NCBI GenBank assembly: GCA_033675265.1
Contig: JAUJYZ010001351.1
Coordinates: forward strand, 62,001 to 126,000
DNA from: Actinostola sp. cb2023
Lineage: Eukaryota; Cnidaria; Anthozoa; Actiniaria; Actinostolidae
Reading direction: 5' to 3'
DNA: 64,000 nucleotides
Notes under the pieces: generated by a model
Databases searched by the model: none
What the model was told of the DNA's origin: nothing
What the model saw: the letters and a program-made list of their open reading frames with translations, nothing else
Shown: positions 11,885 through 23,076 of the stretch, in pieces
Position numbering within the stretch: the first letter of the stretch is position 1
Layout: each line of letters starts with the position of its first letter
Translations under genes and position numbers: made by a program

Positions 11885-12900
11885 ATTGGTTAGATATCTG
11901 AAATCCTTCTGTCAACAATGCAATTGAATAAACTGCAAACGACTGTAGCGTATGTGAATTTTCATTTAACACCGGTCCACATGCACTGATTTGCTTATGG
12001 TTTTGAAATTACTCAGTGTGCCGTGAGGGCTGGTCTGAACCTAATTTCGGTAGAACCAATTTTAAAAGTATTAAAAAGAACAATAAATTGAAAACCGGTC
12101 AGTATAAAGCAAGACCTCGCTTGCGTGCATATGTACCTGTCTTATGTCAAATGTACAAGTCTGTACGGAGTTGCCAGGCAGCGTCAGTTGCTATATTTTT
12201 ATTGGTTATCGGTTGTGAGTTTGATTGGCATTTAGTAAAGTAATAGCTAACATGATATATAGTTGTTTGTTTCTTCGCTTGTCCGCGCGAAATTCAAAGA
12301 TCTATTCGTGCAGTACCGTCGTAGCATGTGCATTTTATGATGCGGATTTTATACAACTGAGCCGGAATACAAGCCGAACACTGAGAAAGATGTGACAAGC
12401 CCAAATGAGGTATACATGTATAGGTCAGGTAAGTATGGTGCAATATCAGACATCGAAGAAGGTATATAAATAGATCAACAGTAAGCTCCACAAAAACCCT
12501 ACGAAACTGCATGCTAAAGCGGTGGTAAGCCGAATTTCCACCGAGATCTGTGGTATGACCCAAAACGTTCATGAATTCAACTTTTTCTGAGCGTTTTAAA
12601 TAAGAAATACAAGGCTTTATTGACAAAAATGGCGCCAAATTAAATGTCCTTGTAAATGGTTCGATCGTGGAAGAGCTGGAAAGAAGACGTGTATACGTCT
12701 CCACTCCATTTTGACTTTCTGCGATTGAGGGATTCAGTTCTACTGAAGGATTCGACAGTATTGGAAAACTCATAAATTCGTTCGTCTTCGTCACAGTTAA
12801 TGCAATAAGTAACATTAATTCGCTGCTAATCAAATATGTAATATATAATCAAACAATGTTGATAACACAAGCTATCATATGTGTATCTTGTCATTCTTCC
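11885..12900. other. Intronic stretch with one unexplained 179-codon frame
   Basis: The minus-strand frame at 12,833-12,294 is longer than expected for AT-rich sequence but shows no domain, and its flanks lack splice logic. I treat it as non-coding. Confidence 0.5.
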
Positions 12901-12904
12901 ATAT

Positions 12905-13146
12905 CCCAACTGCTTTTAAGGTGACACGCCCGAAAGCAGAGCAACAGAAGTTACTAGGTGAATCGCCCGTAAATCTGTTCTTGGGATGTATTTTCCTCTC
13001 TGTAACTACTAAGTAAACATAACAGTCATATCTTGCTTTATTCTACTTGATATTCCAACTGCTTTTAAGGCGACTTGCCCGAAAGCAGAGCAACATAAGT
13101 TACTAGGTGAATCGCCCGTAAATCTGTTCTTGGGATATTTTTCCTC
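12905..13146. repeat. Direct duplication of a 95-bp unit
   Basis: Copies at about 12,905-12,998 and 13,053-13,146 share CCAACTGCTTTTAAGG, AAAGCAGAGCAACA and GAATCGCCCGTAAATCTG with few differences. Confidence 0.75.
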
Positions 13147-13428
13147 TAGCTCTATGCTAATGTTTTGATATAAATAATAGTATTTGTATTCGAAATGCGG
13201 TACATTACGATCGCTGGACGGAAGCGATCAAATTGTAGTTGACTGATTATTTCCAGATAAATCCAACACACCTACATGTAAGTTAACAAAACATAACATT
13301 GTTGTTATTAGAAGATATCATATTACATCATTATCCACGTGCTAGGTGGTCTAATTGCCAAGCACATCGTTCTTCACATTGTCGGCTTCCCCGTTCTTCA
13401 GTATAACTTGAAAACCCATTTGCGTTAA

Positions 13429-13696
13429 AGGAGCACTCTCACAGGTAATGCATTGCGCGCCGTGTTATTGTTTACATACGGGATACTACTTAGATTTGAC
13501 AAGAACGCACGTGAAAAGTACACGTGAAAAGTTCGCCTTTCGAATTCCGATACGGATCAGCAATGGCAAGTCCGGAGTTCTCCAGAGAATCTCTTCCTTC
13601 TCGTGTGGTAAGTAGAAATCCGCCATTTTCGTATCATACGAAAATGGCGCTGAGGGGGTTCAAGGCGCGCAATGCATTACCTGTGAGAGTGCTCCT
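13429..13696. mobile_element. 268-bp palindromic MITE with TTAA duplication
   Basis: The termini are AGGAGCACTCTCACAGGTAA and its exact reverse complement, extended to about 33 bp, flanked by TTAA on both sides (13,425-13,428; 13,697-13,700). A nested hairpin around CGCCATTTTCGTATCATACG lies inside. TTAA duplications occur in the piggyBac and Kolobok groups; I cannot decide between them from the termini. Confidence 0.8.
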
Positions 13697-14096
13697 TTAA
13701 TGTGCGCTTGATGTTGTTCGCTTGGGTCTTGTTCACTAAAAATGTGACGTTCAGTGGTACATTTATCCCTCCTCCAACGCGTCAGCGACCTTTCAGGTCG
13801 ATGAAAGGTTGTCCATTTACAGTACTATAAGTATAAAGCTTCCGACTTTAAAAAATGACTGCAGTCTGCCTTAAAAGTTTTGTGACAGATGCACGATGAA
13901 TAAAGGTGGACGCATAAACTATCTCGCATTTTCTTGGTGTTTTTACTTTATTTGTTTTATGCGGAGAAAAAATGGACTAAAAAATCGAGTTCATGGCCGT
14001 TGGACTTTTTCGGGTCCTGCTTTTGCGTAATGGACTTTTGGGGGGTTAAAATGTTTGGCCTAATTCGCACCTCCCGCCACTGATACCCCTGAGTAC

Positions 14097-14117
14097 GCCC
14101 CCCCCCCCCCCCCCCCT
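14097..14117. repeat. Homopolymer C run
   Basis: A run of about 20 cytosines after GAGTACG, prone to sequencing error. Confidence 0.9.
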
Positions 14118-14255
14118 GGGACAGTGGCCTGCTGTAATTCCGAATTGCAACCGTAAAGTCACCCTCATAACGGTAGCTAGCTTGACCCCCTATACAGAAA
14201 TCAGTCAATTAAATACTATTATTATATCGTCACTGTTCAGTTTCAGTTAGTTCAG

Positions 14256-14487
14256 TGTTACCTACATCGATCCATTCATCATTGGTCGTAACTTTTACTC
14301 CTGCCATAAATATATTGAACAAGACCAACACCACTTTGACAATAGCTGACACCAGAGAACCGTCGAAACCAAACCAAGTCCCAGCCAGCACCATAGTTGG
14401 GGTAGGACTGGGTTCTGGGGTACTTGTACTAATAGTATTATTGTCTTTAATCTACGCGTTTGTCAAGAAAAGAAACAGCTGCGACAG
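14256..14487 (+). CDS. Receptor tyrosine kinase, juxtamembrane and transmembrane exon
   Basis: The acceptor is TTCAG at 14,251-14,255 and the donor GTGAGA at 14,488. The peptide has a Ser/Thr/Asn-rich stalk with likely N-glycosylation sites (NKT, NTT), then a single hydrophobic helix (VGVGLGSGVLVLIVLLSLIY) closed by the stop-transfer run VKKRN. This fixes the topology: the CUB domain is outside the cell and the kinase is cytoplasmic. Splice phase matches both the CUB exon and the next exon. Confidence 0.85.
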
Positions 14488-15058
14488 GTGAGAATATAGT
14501 TCTACATATATTTAATATTTACTTCGCAAAGTCATTTCGGCATAAACGCGAAGGTGCAGTGCACAGTTGAGAGTGGTCATTGCCAGTTCTAGGTTTGTTT
14601 ACGTCCTCAATGTTTCTTTTACGTCCCTCTAATTCAAGTGTAGTGTAGTGTGAAGAGACGGGACCGCTATTGACATGATTATCCGAACCACGCGAAGGTC
14701 TAGCACAAATTGCCTGCGGAGGAGAATTTAAACTCTATGCATATGATAGCAATGACAATGATATAATTGTGCGTTGTTAAAGAACAAGCATGTTTAGCTT
14801 TCAAATGTGACGCGCTGTAATTATAAAAATGTCATCTGCTTGTGCAAGTTGATCCAACGGAGAACTAAAATAAACGATTTCATTTCATTTATTAATTTAA
14901 TTTAATTTATTCACCATAAATTTACAAAAACATAATAATGATGGTAGGAGGGGAACTTACCTCCCAATTGATTTCCCCCCTTAAATAATATATAAATATA
15001 CAATATCTTACTTACTTTGTGCGTGTACTGTTGAAAGTTTGAAAATTAATTGTTTTAG

Positions 15059-15303
15059 ATGTTTCTCTAGAATTCACGTTCCGTGTGATCACTGGGAGAT
15101 CGTGTCCATCCAAGTGGAACTAATAGAGGAGATCGGTAAAGGAGCGTTTGGTACGGTGTGGAAAGCAAGCATGGAGAGAAAGGTTGTTGATGAAACTACG
15201 AAGCCAGTGACGGATGCAAGGCAGAACTCAAAGAAGGACAACCAAGCATTATTATTGAATAATGAAAACGATCTCATGATCGTGGCTGTAAAAATGTTAC
15301 ATA
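15059..15303 (+). CDS. Receptor tyrosine kinase, ATP-binding loop exon
   Basis: This exon carries the glycine-rich loop GKGAFGTVWKA and the beta-3 lysine in VAVKML. Between them is an insert of about 30 residues rich in Asn, Lys and Asp, longer than in typical receptor kinases. The acceptor is TTTTAG at 15,053-15,058 and the donor is GTAAGT at 15,304. A single A at its start completes an AGA codon with the preceding exon. Confidence 0.9.
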
Positions 15304-15986
15304 GTAAGTCAGATGATAGATACATAGTAGCCTTGAAATAAACACTAGTACGTACTGACAATAATCATGGATTGTAAATATATATGCCAAAACAGATATT
15401 GGCGCGTTACGGTCGGTTAGCCAGGTATAACCGGAGACTTCACAAAGGTTCAACAATGCAGCGTATGTGCATCTCTACGATGATGTGACCAAACTCAATG
15501 AAGTGCATTGTGATACCACGTCCGCGGCAATATTTCATGCAACAAATTTCAAAGGTAGACACCCACTGAATTTATGCTGTGGCTGGCAATATCGCGCGCA
15601 ATGTTGCTTCGTATGACCGTAATTTTGCTGTGAAAGTTATCATTTGGGGTTAATCATCATTCATTGCAGCCGGTGAATGAATTGCGAAGGATACGGCTCA
15701 ACGTGGCCGTGTCCAAGGTATATAAAGACGCACAATGCAGCCATCATACGACTCATGTCTGACCACGGAGGACCGAAATATTGTTTTTTTTTTTTTACTG
15801 AGGGACCTCGAAGCAAGGGAGAGAACGAACTAAGAAACTCTAAAACCGGCCGGTCCTCGATCGAATTGAATTGAACTAGGCACCACAGCGGTGATGGTCT
15901 GATATATGGACCGTCTCAACCATCTTGCAATATTTCACGTAAGATTGAACTGCTGCATTGTTGAAGGTCTTACTCTTTTATAACAG

Positions 15987-16171
15987 GCGATGCCACACTG
16001 GAAGAAAAACATGAATTCCTTCGTGAAATCGAGTTTATGAAGAATGTCGGTTGCCATAGAAACATTATTAGTGTGATTGCTTGTTGCACTAAAGAGGAAC
16101 ACGTGTTTTTGGTTGTGGAGTTTGCGAAAGACGGTGATTTATTAAACTTGCTGAGAGAAAGAAGAAAGAAG
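15987..16171 (+). CDS. Receptor tyrosine kinase, helix C to hinge exon
   Basis: The peptide begins with an acidic helix C segment (EEKHEFLREIEFMKNVG, with the conserved Glu of REIEFM), continues through HRNIISVIACCT, and reaches the hinge VFLVVEFAKDGDL. This is the layout of FGFR/Tie-like receptor kinases. The acceptor is AACAG at 15,982-15,986 and the donor GTAGGT at 16,172. The exon ends in phase 0. Confidence 0.9.
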
Positions 16172-16519
16172 GTAGGTACAATATCTTAGATTCGATACCC
16201 ATCTCTCTGTAACTATTTTGTCGTACACCATAGATAATTGCGCGCAAATGTTAGTAGTTTTGTCGGTTAATACTTTACAACCATTATCGTTGAAGTGCGA
16301 TCATGAAAACTACAACGCTTTAAGACAAACTCCTGTCTACACAGCCATCAATCAAATTAGCTTTGCTTTATCTGGACACACCTATGTTCTTTGATTGACG
16401 TCCGACTACATTTTCAAACCTGACAAGCCGTTTTGAAGGTCATGCATATATACTTCAACGATAACAGTTATAATCAACTTAAAAGACTCATGAGTTACTC
16501 GGTAGTCTTTTGATGAGCG

Positions 16520-16850
16520 ATATATTATCTTATCTATTTACGATCTATTATCTTATCAATTTACGATCTATTATCTTATCTATTTACGATCTATTATCTT
16601 ATCTATTTACGATCTATTATCTTATCTATTTACGATCTATTATCTTATCTATTTACGATATATTATCTTATCTATTTACGATCTATTATCTTATCTATTT
16701 ACGATCTATTATCTTATCTATTTACGATCTATTATCTTATCTATTTACGATCTATTATCTTATTTATTTACGATCTATTATCTTATCTATTTACGATCTA
16801 TTAGATTATCTATTTACGATCTATTATCTTATCTATTACGATCTATTAAA
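16520..16850. repeat. 23-bp minisatellite, about 14 copies
   Basis: The unit is TATCTATTTACGATCTATTA plus a short TCT joiner, in the intron between the hinge and kinase-insert exons. Near-identical copies keep one frame open by chance. Confidence 0.9.
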
Positions 16851-17102
16851 ACTTATTTTAAAACCGCTTTGCTGATGTGTACGTCCTGTGTGCTACCTGG
16901 GTATTAATACAATTCTTACGAACGTAACGTAACTATTACAAAGTGACTACCTTAATTCATACCTAACTCATATATTGCTGTAGGATTGCCCGTCTTCAGA
17001 GACCGCGTGATAGAACATTTATTTGCAACCGAATTAGTTCCCAGTCCTCACTTTCTGCACGCAATCAACACGTCGGACACAAAATGCCCCGAAATCGGCC
17101 AG

Positions 17103-17668
17103 CATCATTCAACTTCTACAGTTTTAATCCAATCAAAATGAAACTTGGCGACTTGACAGTACATGTCAAGGCAACAAATCGTATATTTTTTGTTTTTCAA
17201 TTTTAATGATTTTTGGCGGGAAAATGACGTCATGAACAAACCCACAAATTTTGAAATTCACAAATATACTAATTTGATCATTGCATTCGAAAGAACATGT
17301 AAAATGTGTGATATAACCGCAAAAATATCTCAGTTATTGCTATTCTATCATAATATATTAATTTTTTAGAAAATTTCAAAAATCCGCCATTTTGTGCTAT
17401 TTTTAGTAACAAAATGGCGGAAATTGAAATTTCAAAATTTCATATATTTGGATAGAATAACGATAACTGAGATATTGTTTCAGTTATATCTCTCATTTTA
17501 CACGTTCTTTCGAATGCGATGATCAAATTAGTATATTTGTGAATTTCAAACATTGTGGGTTTGTTCATGACGTCATTTTCGCGCCAAAAATCATTAAAAT
17601 TGAAAAACAAAAAAGATACAATTTGTTGCCTTGATTGGATTAAAACTGTAGAAGTTGAATGATGCTGG
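17103..17668. repeat. Foldback MITE, about 570 bp
   Basis: Arms begin AGCATCATTCAACTTCTACA and its reverse complement and run almost to the centre, where CGCCATTTTGTG pairs with CAAAATGGCGG. A GACGTCAT word is conserved in both arms. Confidence 0.8.
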
Positions 17669-17751
17669 ATGGTGTCTGGGGAATGTCGAGTTTTGGAAGG
17701 CGATAGCTTGATTACAGGTACTTGTTATTTACCATTGTCTGTCATCCATAG

Positions 17752-17871
17752 ATACGTTGCCCAGAATATGAAGGTCAAGAACTACCCATCGAAGAAGAAG
17801 ACGTCAAGCAACACAATGAAAACTTGTTGAACGATTTGATTTCCATTTCCTGGCAAATTGCAACAGGAATG
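17752..17871 (+). CDS. Receptor tyrosine kinase, kinase-insert and helix E exon
   Basis: Forty codons in phase 0. An acidic kinase insert (EGQELPIEEEDVKQHNEN) is followed by ISISWQIATGM, the start of helix E that leads into EYLASKG of the next exon. The acceptor is CATAG and the donor GTGAGT at 17,872. The short insert is typical of the FGFR-like group. The following intron is 7.5 kb. Confidence 0.85.
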
Positions 17872-18240
17872 GTGAGTCATCGTTGAATCATTTTTGTATT
17901 CTACATGCTCGAGGATCCAGCGGTTTTTGTCCGGCGCTCCGAAGTCACTCGGCCAAGAGAACCGCTGGATGAATTATCTGCTAGTACGAGTTCTGGAACG
18001 TGACACGCACGCAATCGCAATTTTTAATTATAGTAGGCATTTCAGAAAAAAAATTAGTGACAACTGAAGCTATTATAAATCATGATTATCCAGCTTGTCG
18101 AAAAAGGAAAGCCGATATGCTGAAAACTCCGTGTTCCGTTCTCGTGGCGCGTATTATTTCACTTGGCGTACTTCCGTGTACTTGTAGGTCCCAAAAGTTT
18201 CTGGCCTCCCAAACAAACATATCTACCCGCGCTTCTTTCC

Positions 18241-19610
18241 GCTAAGGATATCCTTGTCACCATCTGCCAGCGACTCCAGTCAATATTCAGATGATTTGGA
18301 AGTATCTCACTTGATCTTCTTCTCCCAAACTACACATCTACCCGCGCTTATTTCCGCTAAGGATATCCTTGTCACCATCTGCCAGCGACTCCAGTCAATA
18401 TTCAGATGATTTGGAAATAGTTCACTTGATCTTCTTCTCCCAAACAACACATCTACCCGCGCTTATTTCCGCTAAGGATATCCTTGTCACCATCTGCCAG
18501 CGACTCCAGTCAATATTCAGATGATTTGGAAATAGTTCACTTGATCTTCTTCTCCCAAACAACACATCTACCCGCGCTTATTTCCGCTAAGGATATCCTT
18601 GTCACCATCTGCCAGCGACTCCAGTCAATATTCAGATGATTTGGAAGTATCTCACTTGATCTTCTTCTCCCAAACAACACATCTACCCGCGCTTATTTCC
18701 GCTAAGGATATCCTTGTCACCATCTGCCAGCGACTCCAGTCAATATTCAGATGATTTGGAAGTATCTCACTTGATCTTCTTCTCCCAAACAACACATCTA
18801 CCCGCGCTTCTTTCCGCTAAGGATATCCTTGTCACCATCTGCCAGCGACTCCAGTCAATATTCAGATGATTTGGAAGTATCTCACTTGATCTTCTTCTCC
18901 CAAACAACACATCTACCCGCGCTTCTTTCCGCTAAGGATATCCTTGTCACCATCTGCCAGCGACTCCAGTCAATATTCGGATGTTTTTGGAAGTATCTCA
19001 CTTGATCTTCTTCTCCCAAACAACACATCTACCCGCGCTTCTTTTCCGCTAAGGATATCCTTGTCACCATCTGCCAGCGACTCCAGTCAATATTCGGATG
19101 TTTTTGGAAGTATCTCACTTGATCTTCTTCTCCCAAACAACACATCTACCCGCGCGCTTCTTTCCGCTAAGGATATCCTTGTCACCATCTGCCAGCGACT
19201 CCAGTCAATATTCAGATGATTTGGAAGTATCTCACTTGATCTTCTTCTCCCAAACAACACATCTACCCGCGCTTCTTTCCGCTAAGGATATCCTTGTCAC
19301 TATCTGCCAGCGACTCCAGTCAATATTCAGATGATTTGGAAGTATCTCACTTGATCTTCTTCTCCCAAACAACACATCTACCCGCGCTTCTTTCCGCTAA
19401 GGATATCCTTGTCACCATCTGCCAGCGACTCCAGTCAATATTCAGATGATTTGGAAGTATCTCACTTGATCTTCTTCTCCCAAACAACACATCTACCCGC
19501 GCTTCTTTCCGCTAAGGATATCCATGTCACCATCTGCCAGCGACTCCAGTCAATATTCAGATGATTTGGAAGTATCTCACTTGATCTTCTTCTCCCAAAC
19601 AACACATCCC
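18241..19610. repeat. 115-bp minisatellite, 12 copies, in the 7.5-kb kinase intron
   Basis: Copies start GCTAAGGATATCCTTGTCAC at 18,241, 18,356, 18,471, 18,586 and so on, each 115-117 bp. They contain CTGCCAGCGACTCCAGTC and CTTGATCTTCTTCTCCCAAA. Identity between units is very high, so the array is recent or homogenised. Apparent open frames are repeats of the unit. Confidence 0.95.
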
Positions 19611-19719
19611 CGTATCTTCTTTATTAATCTTTATATTATGTATTTATTTATTTATATCTCTTTATGTATTTTTTTCTTTATTTCTTTCTTAATGATTTTT
19701 TTTGTATTGATTTGTTGGT

Positions 19720-19790
19720 TCAGTTGGTTGAATACCGGTCTATTGTGCGGGAGGTTCGTGTTTCAAGTCCCGGCCGTGCAATTAAAGACA
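19720..19790 (+). mobile_element. tRNA-derived SINE fragment
   Basis: A tRNA-like A-box region (GTTCAGTTGGTTGAATACCG) precedes a B-box-like GGTTCGTGTTTCAAGTCCC, with CCGGCCG at the end. No CCA end or clean cloverleaf acceptor stem is visible, so I call it a SINE and not a tRNA gene. Confidence 0.6.
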
Positions 19791-19968
19791 TCCTAAATAC
19801 ACAAACAGACTCTGTTCGCGCTAAGTTATTCAAGTGACATTTTTCATCTCACTTTAGCTTTGTATTTTAGTTTTTATTGTTTTTATTGTTCTCAATATCA
19901 TTGTATTTATTTCATATGTCCCTTAGGAATTTGTCAATATATTCATAGTTTTCTCTTCATTTTTTGGC

Positions 19969-20005
19969 TTGATAATGACGTGAGTTAAACGTCGAAACGT
20001 CGTCG
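19969..20005 (+). other. Hammerhead-like GAAACGTC motif, copy 1
   Basis: CTTGATAATGACGTGAG followed by TTAAACGTCGAAACGTCG. GACGT pairs with ACGTC to make a hairpin placed between a (C)TTGATAA box and CGAAAC, the order of a hammerhead core (CUGAUGA, stem II, GAAA). The conserved box differs from the consensus, so activity is doubtful. Confidence 0.45.
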
Positions 20006-21063
20006 CTTTTATATTATACTTTATAAAATAACATATATATATAACGCGCGCTCTGATTGGCTAAAAATCTATGTGATATAAGAGCACATAAACATGGTTC
20101 ATGACCTTGAACGACCTTGAAGCGATGCAGTGGATTTGATTGTAAAAATAACTGACCACAAATGTATTTTTATCTGTTGTCAAACATGTTTTATTTACTA
20201 AGCAAAAGCCATAGAATCACAGTTTTTCTTGTTTAGTTAAGTTCAATTTCTATGTAGATGTGATTTTGATGATTTTAAACCGCAAATTATGTAATTGTGC
20301 GGCAATAATTGAGCTTCAAGTTCAAACACGACCAGCAAGAAACTCGACGAATCGTCCAATTATTTTTGTCCACAATAACGAAGAAAACTAAATATAACGG
20401 CTCAGTGTTCTCAATCACATACTAACCATTTTGTAAGTTATATAGCTACACATAAGCTTATATTTTCTCAAGTGTACCACTCACAAAAGAGTGAAAACAG
20501 AGCGATTCTTGTACGATGTAGCTACACGGCGGGTTCGCCAGAACATTTTCATACTCATTAATTATTCATGAGGTAACCAGCCAATCCGGTGCATCAAACC
20601 GGTCACATGGTATTATGGTATTATGGTATTATTTTCATATTTTTCAAACTGTACAAATTGTTAATTTGGATAGTTTCCGTATGGACGTTCTTTAAACAAA
20701 TAGTTTTCGTATGGTAATGCATATGATATAATTAACAAGTAACAGGACTACATGTCTGTCCAATTTGGAAATAATTGAATTCAATTGAATTCCTCTGACT
20801 GGACTCGGTCTGCTAAGTCTATGAAATGCTATACATCAAAGACATTCAGCCTAATTTAAAAACTCAGAGTGACTCTATCCCAATCTCGTCTCCAGAGCCC
20901 ACGTTCCTCTTGGTCAGCACCGAGAAACGAAAGGCTCTGGCTGCAACCGATTTTTGTAGCATTCTGATTGGTTTGGCAAAACAATAGAAGGACCGGAAGT
21001 AAACTGACTAGTTAGAAAATGGCGGAGTTTACCATGTTTACGGAGCTCCCGAGAGTTACACTC

Positions 21064-21190
21064 AGGGGCGGATCCAGGATTTTTTAAAACAGGGGGTTGT
21101 AGTGGTATGAGCGGCAAAGCCGCGAATATCTAGGGGGTTTGGGGGCATGCTCCCCCAGAAAAATTTGAACTCTACAAGCTCTGAAATGCA
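21064..21190. mobile_element. GGGGCGGATCCAGGA-type MITE end
   Basis: AGGGGCGGATCCAGGATTTT followed by GGGGGTTTGGGGGCATGCTC. A related end, CCCCCTGGATCCA, is at 22,528-22,540. It is probably the termini of a high-copy MITE. Confidence 0.45.
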
Positions 21191-21662
21191 ATTTTTAGAG
21201 ATCTGGAGTTGTTTTATTAACACAAAAAACTCTATTTTCAGTATATTTTTTGCCGGACTCGGTTTATTCAACATCCAGCAAGGAGACTAAAGAGAAATAT
21301 ATATTGAAGTATTGACTGTATAGCAAAACAAATTTCGTGTGTACATACACATATAACTGCCATTGATATACACCTATTCCAAATATCGTTGTCCGGGTAG
21401 AAAGCAACAAGCAAGAAGTTGACTACCGCAAAGGACATTGGGAATCTCCTAATTAATTAATTTATCCGTGGTACTTGAGAAGTTATCCCTACGAGCGTTG
21501 AATAGCAATCATTTGGAACTATTCGGCCATTTGAAAATGCATGTTGTCAAAATGTTTACGGATGAATAAATGAATAAGGAGAAAGTCCCATTGCCCTTTG
21601 CGGTCGTCAGCTTCTTGCTTGTTGCTTTCGGCGGGGACGACAACGATTTTTGGAATATAGGT

Positions 21663-21934
21663 GTACAGCGATTTGCAAAAATTCTGTAAAAATCAATATC
21701 GATCGATATATCAATATATCGGGTGCATTGTGGGTAATTTTCATCATAAAATGGCTGAATAAGCCCTCTAAAGTTAATTTTTGTCAATTGTTTTTCAAAT
21801 ACATACTACAAAGGTTACTTGGGTTTAGATTCAGACTTAATAATAGCTAAAATCAAAGAATTAGGATTATGCAAATTACTATATATCGATATATCAATAT
21901 ATTAAATTTTACATAATTTTTGCAAATCGCTGTA
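21663..21934. mobile_element. MITE, family A copy 1 (272 bp)
   Basis: Arms TACAGCGATTTGCAAAAATT and AATTTTTGCAAATCGCTGTA, with inner ATATATCGGGTGCATTGTGG. A second copy of the family is at 62,587-62,860. Confidence 0.75.
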
Positions 21935-22270
21935 TTTCAAAACAGAAAAGCAATGCAGCAAACGATCGCTACAAACATTCAAACCAAAGTCGACTAGAGT
22001 ATTGAAGGCCTTCATAAGCTCCTTCCAAGAAAAATATAGCCGATTTCCATAGCAACGACCACAGTCTATTCCCCCGTGAGAGTCAAAAAGACAGGAGTCA
22101 TTAGGAGTACATCATTGTTATTTCACTCTTATGGCTTATCAGAGCGAACTATAATTGGGCATTAGCATACAAGTTGCGTCTCCATCTCCATCATACCTCC
22201 CTGCATAAACTGAACCTTTTGACGCTAAACAAGGCAGGTTATTTCAGTTATCAGTCAAACCGTTCGGGAA

Positions 22271-22347
22271 GTAGCCTGATTTCCAGACGGTCCGTGGTCC
22301 TCCGCTCTCGCTATCTAGCAGACGACTGTCTGAAAATCAGGCTACCC
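22271..22347. repeat. Hairpin with GTAGCCTGATTTCCAGAC arms
   Basis: 18-bp arms (one mismatch) around a 40-nt loop; a small MITE-like hairpin. Confidence 0.65.
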
Positions 22348-22484
22348 TCGAAGTCGAATGGTCGTGCAAACAACATGAATGAATTATATTAATTATATTA
22401 TTCTTACGAGAGGGAGAGAGCTGAAAGTGCAAGAGGGACCTCACTATGGACATACATACTATACAAGTATAAAAAACATCCATA

Positions 22485-22508
22485 GGGGGGGGGGGGGGGG
22501 GGGGGGGG
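22485..22508. repeat. Homopolymer G run
   Basis: About 23 guanines after CATAG. It is likely length-variable and may be miscounted. Confidence 0.9.
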
Positions 22509-23076
22509 TTGTAACCCCCAGAACCCTCCCCCTGGATCCAAAAACCATTCTAATCGCTAAACAAATGACACACAGGACTCAAGTAGATATTAATCTTTAT
22601 TGTGAAAGCAGTTTTAGAAGTACTTGTATTGTAATACAAGATATCAAAAGGACTGGATTCTAAAACTGAATTCACGGCCAGAGAAGGGCTAATTTTAAAA
22701 TGGCTACTATAACTCGCTCAATTCTCGTCCAAATCGCATCAAATCTTCACAGGCAATAAATACATGATTGAAGAAGATATAGAAGACTTACAGAAGATAG
22801 AGGATTTCATTTTAACTGTATTATCTTATTAATTTTATTGACATCCACATACATTCTCTTACTGAATAATATACTGATACACAGCTTGGACTACCTGTGG
22901 AACATGCGCAGTTTAAACTTCCAGTCCGAGATTTTCAGACTAAAATCGGTTGCAACCAGAGCCTCTCGTTTCTCGGTGCTGACCAAGAGGGACGTGGGCT
23001 CTGGGGACGAGATTGGACTCTATCCGTGCTAAACTGTTTACGTGACACTTTATTGTATTCTCCAAGGACCTTATAT

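Larger units (their letters stand above)
20880..23018. repeat. Inverted repeat pair (20,880-20,955 and 22,935-23,018)
   Basis: The left copy contains CTCTTGGTCAGCACCGAGAA and the right copy its reverse complement, with the same GGTTGCAACC-side flank. About 75 bp match in opposite orientation 2 kb apart. They may be the ends of one element with other MITEs nested inside, or two MITEs. Confidence 0.6.

Noticed and set aside
12294..12833. 179-codon minus-strand frame as a gene
   Set aside because: No domain, no splice context, atypical composition; likely chance.
18000..19800. Possible CRISPR-like or coding repeat array
   Set aside because: Units are contiguous 115-bp tandem copies without variable spacers; a minisatellite in a eukaryotic intron.
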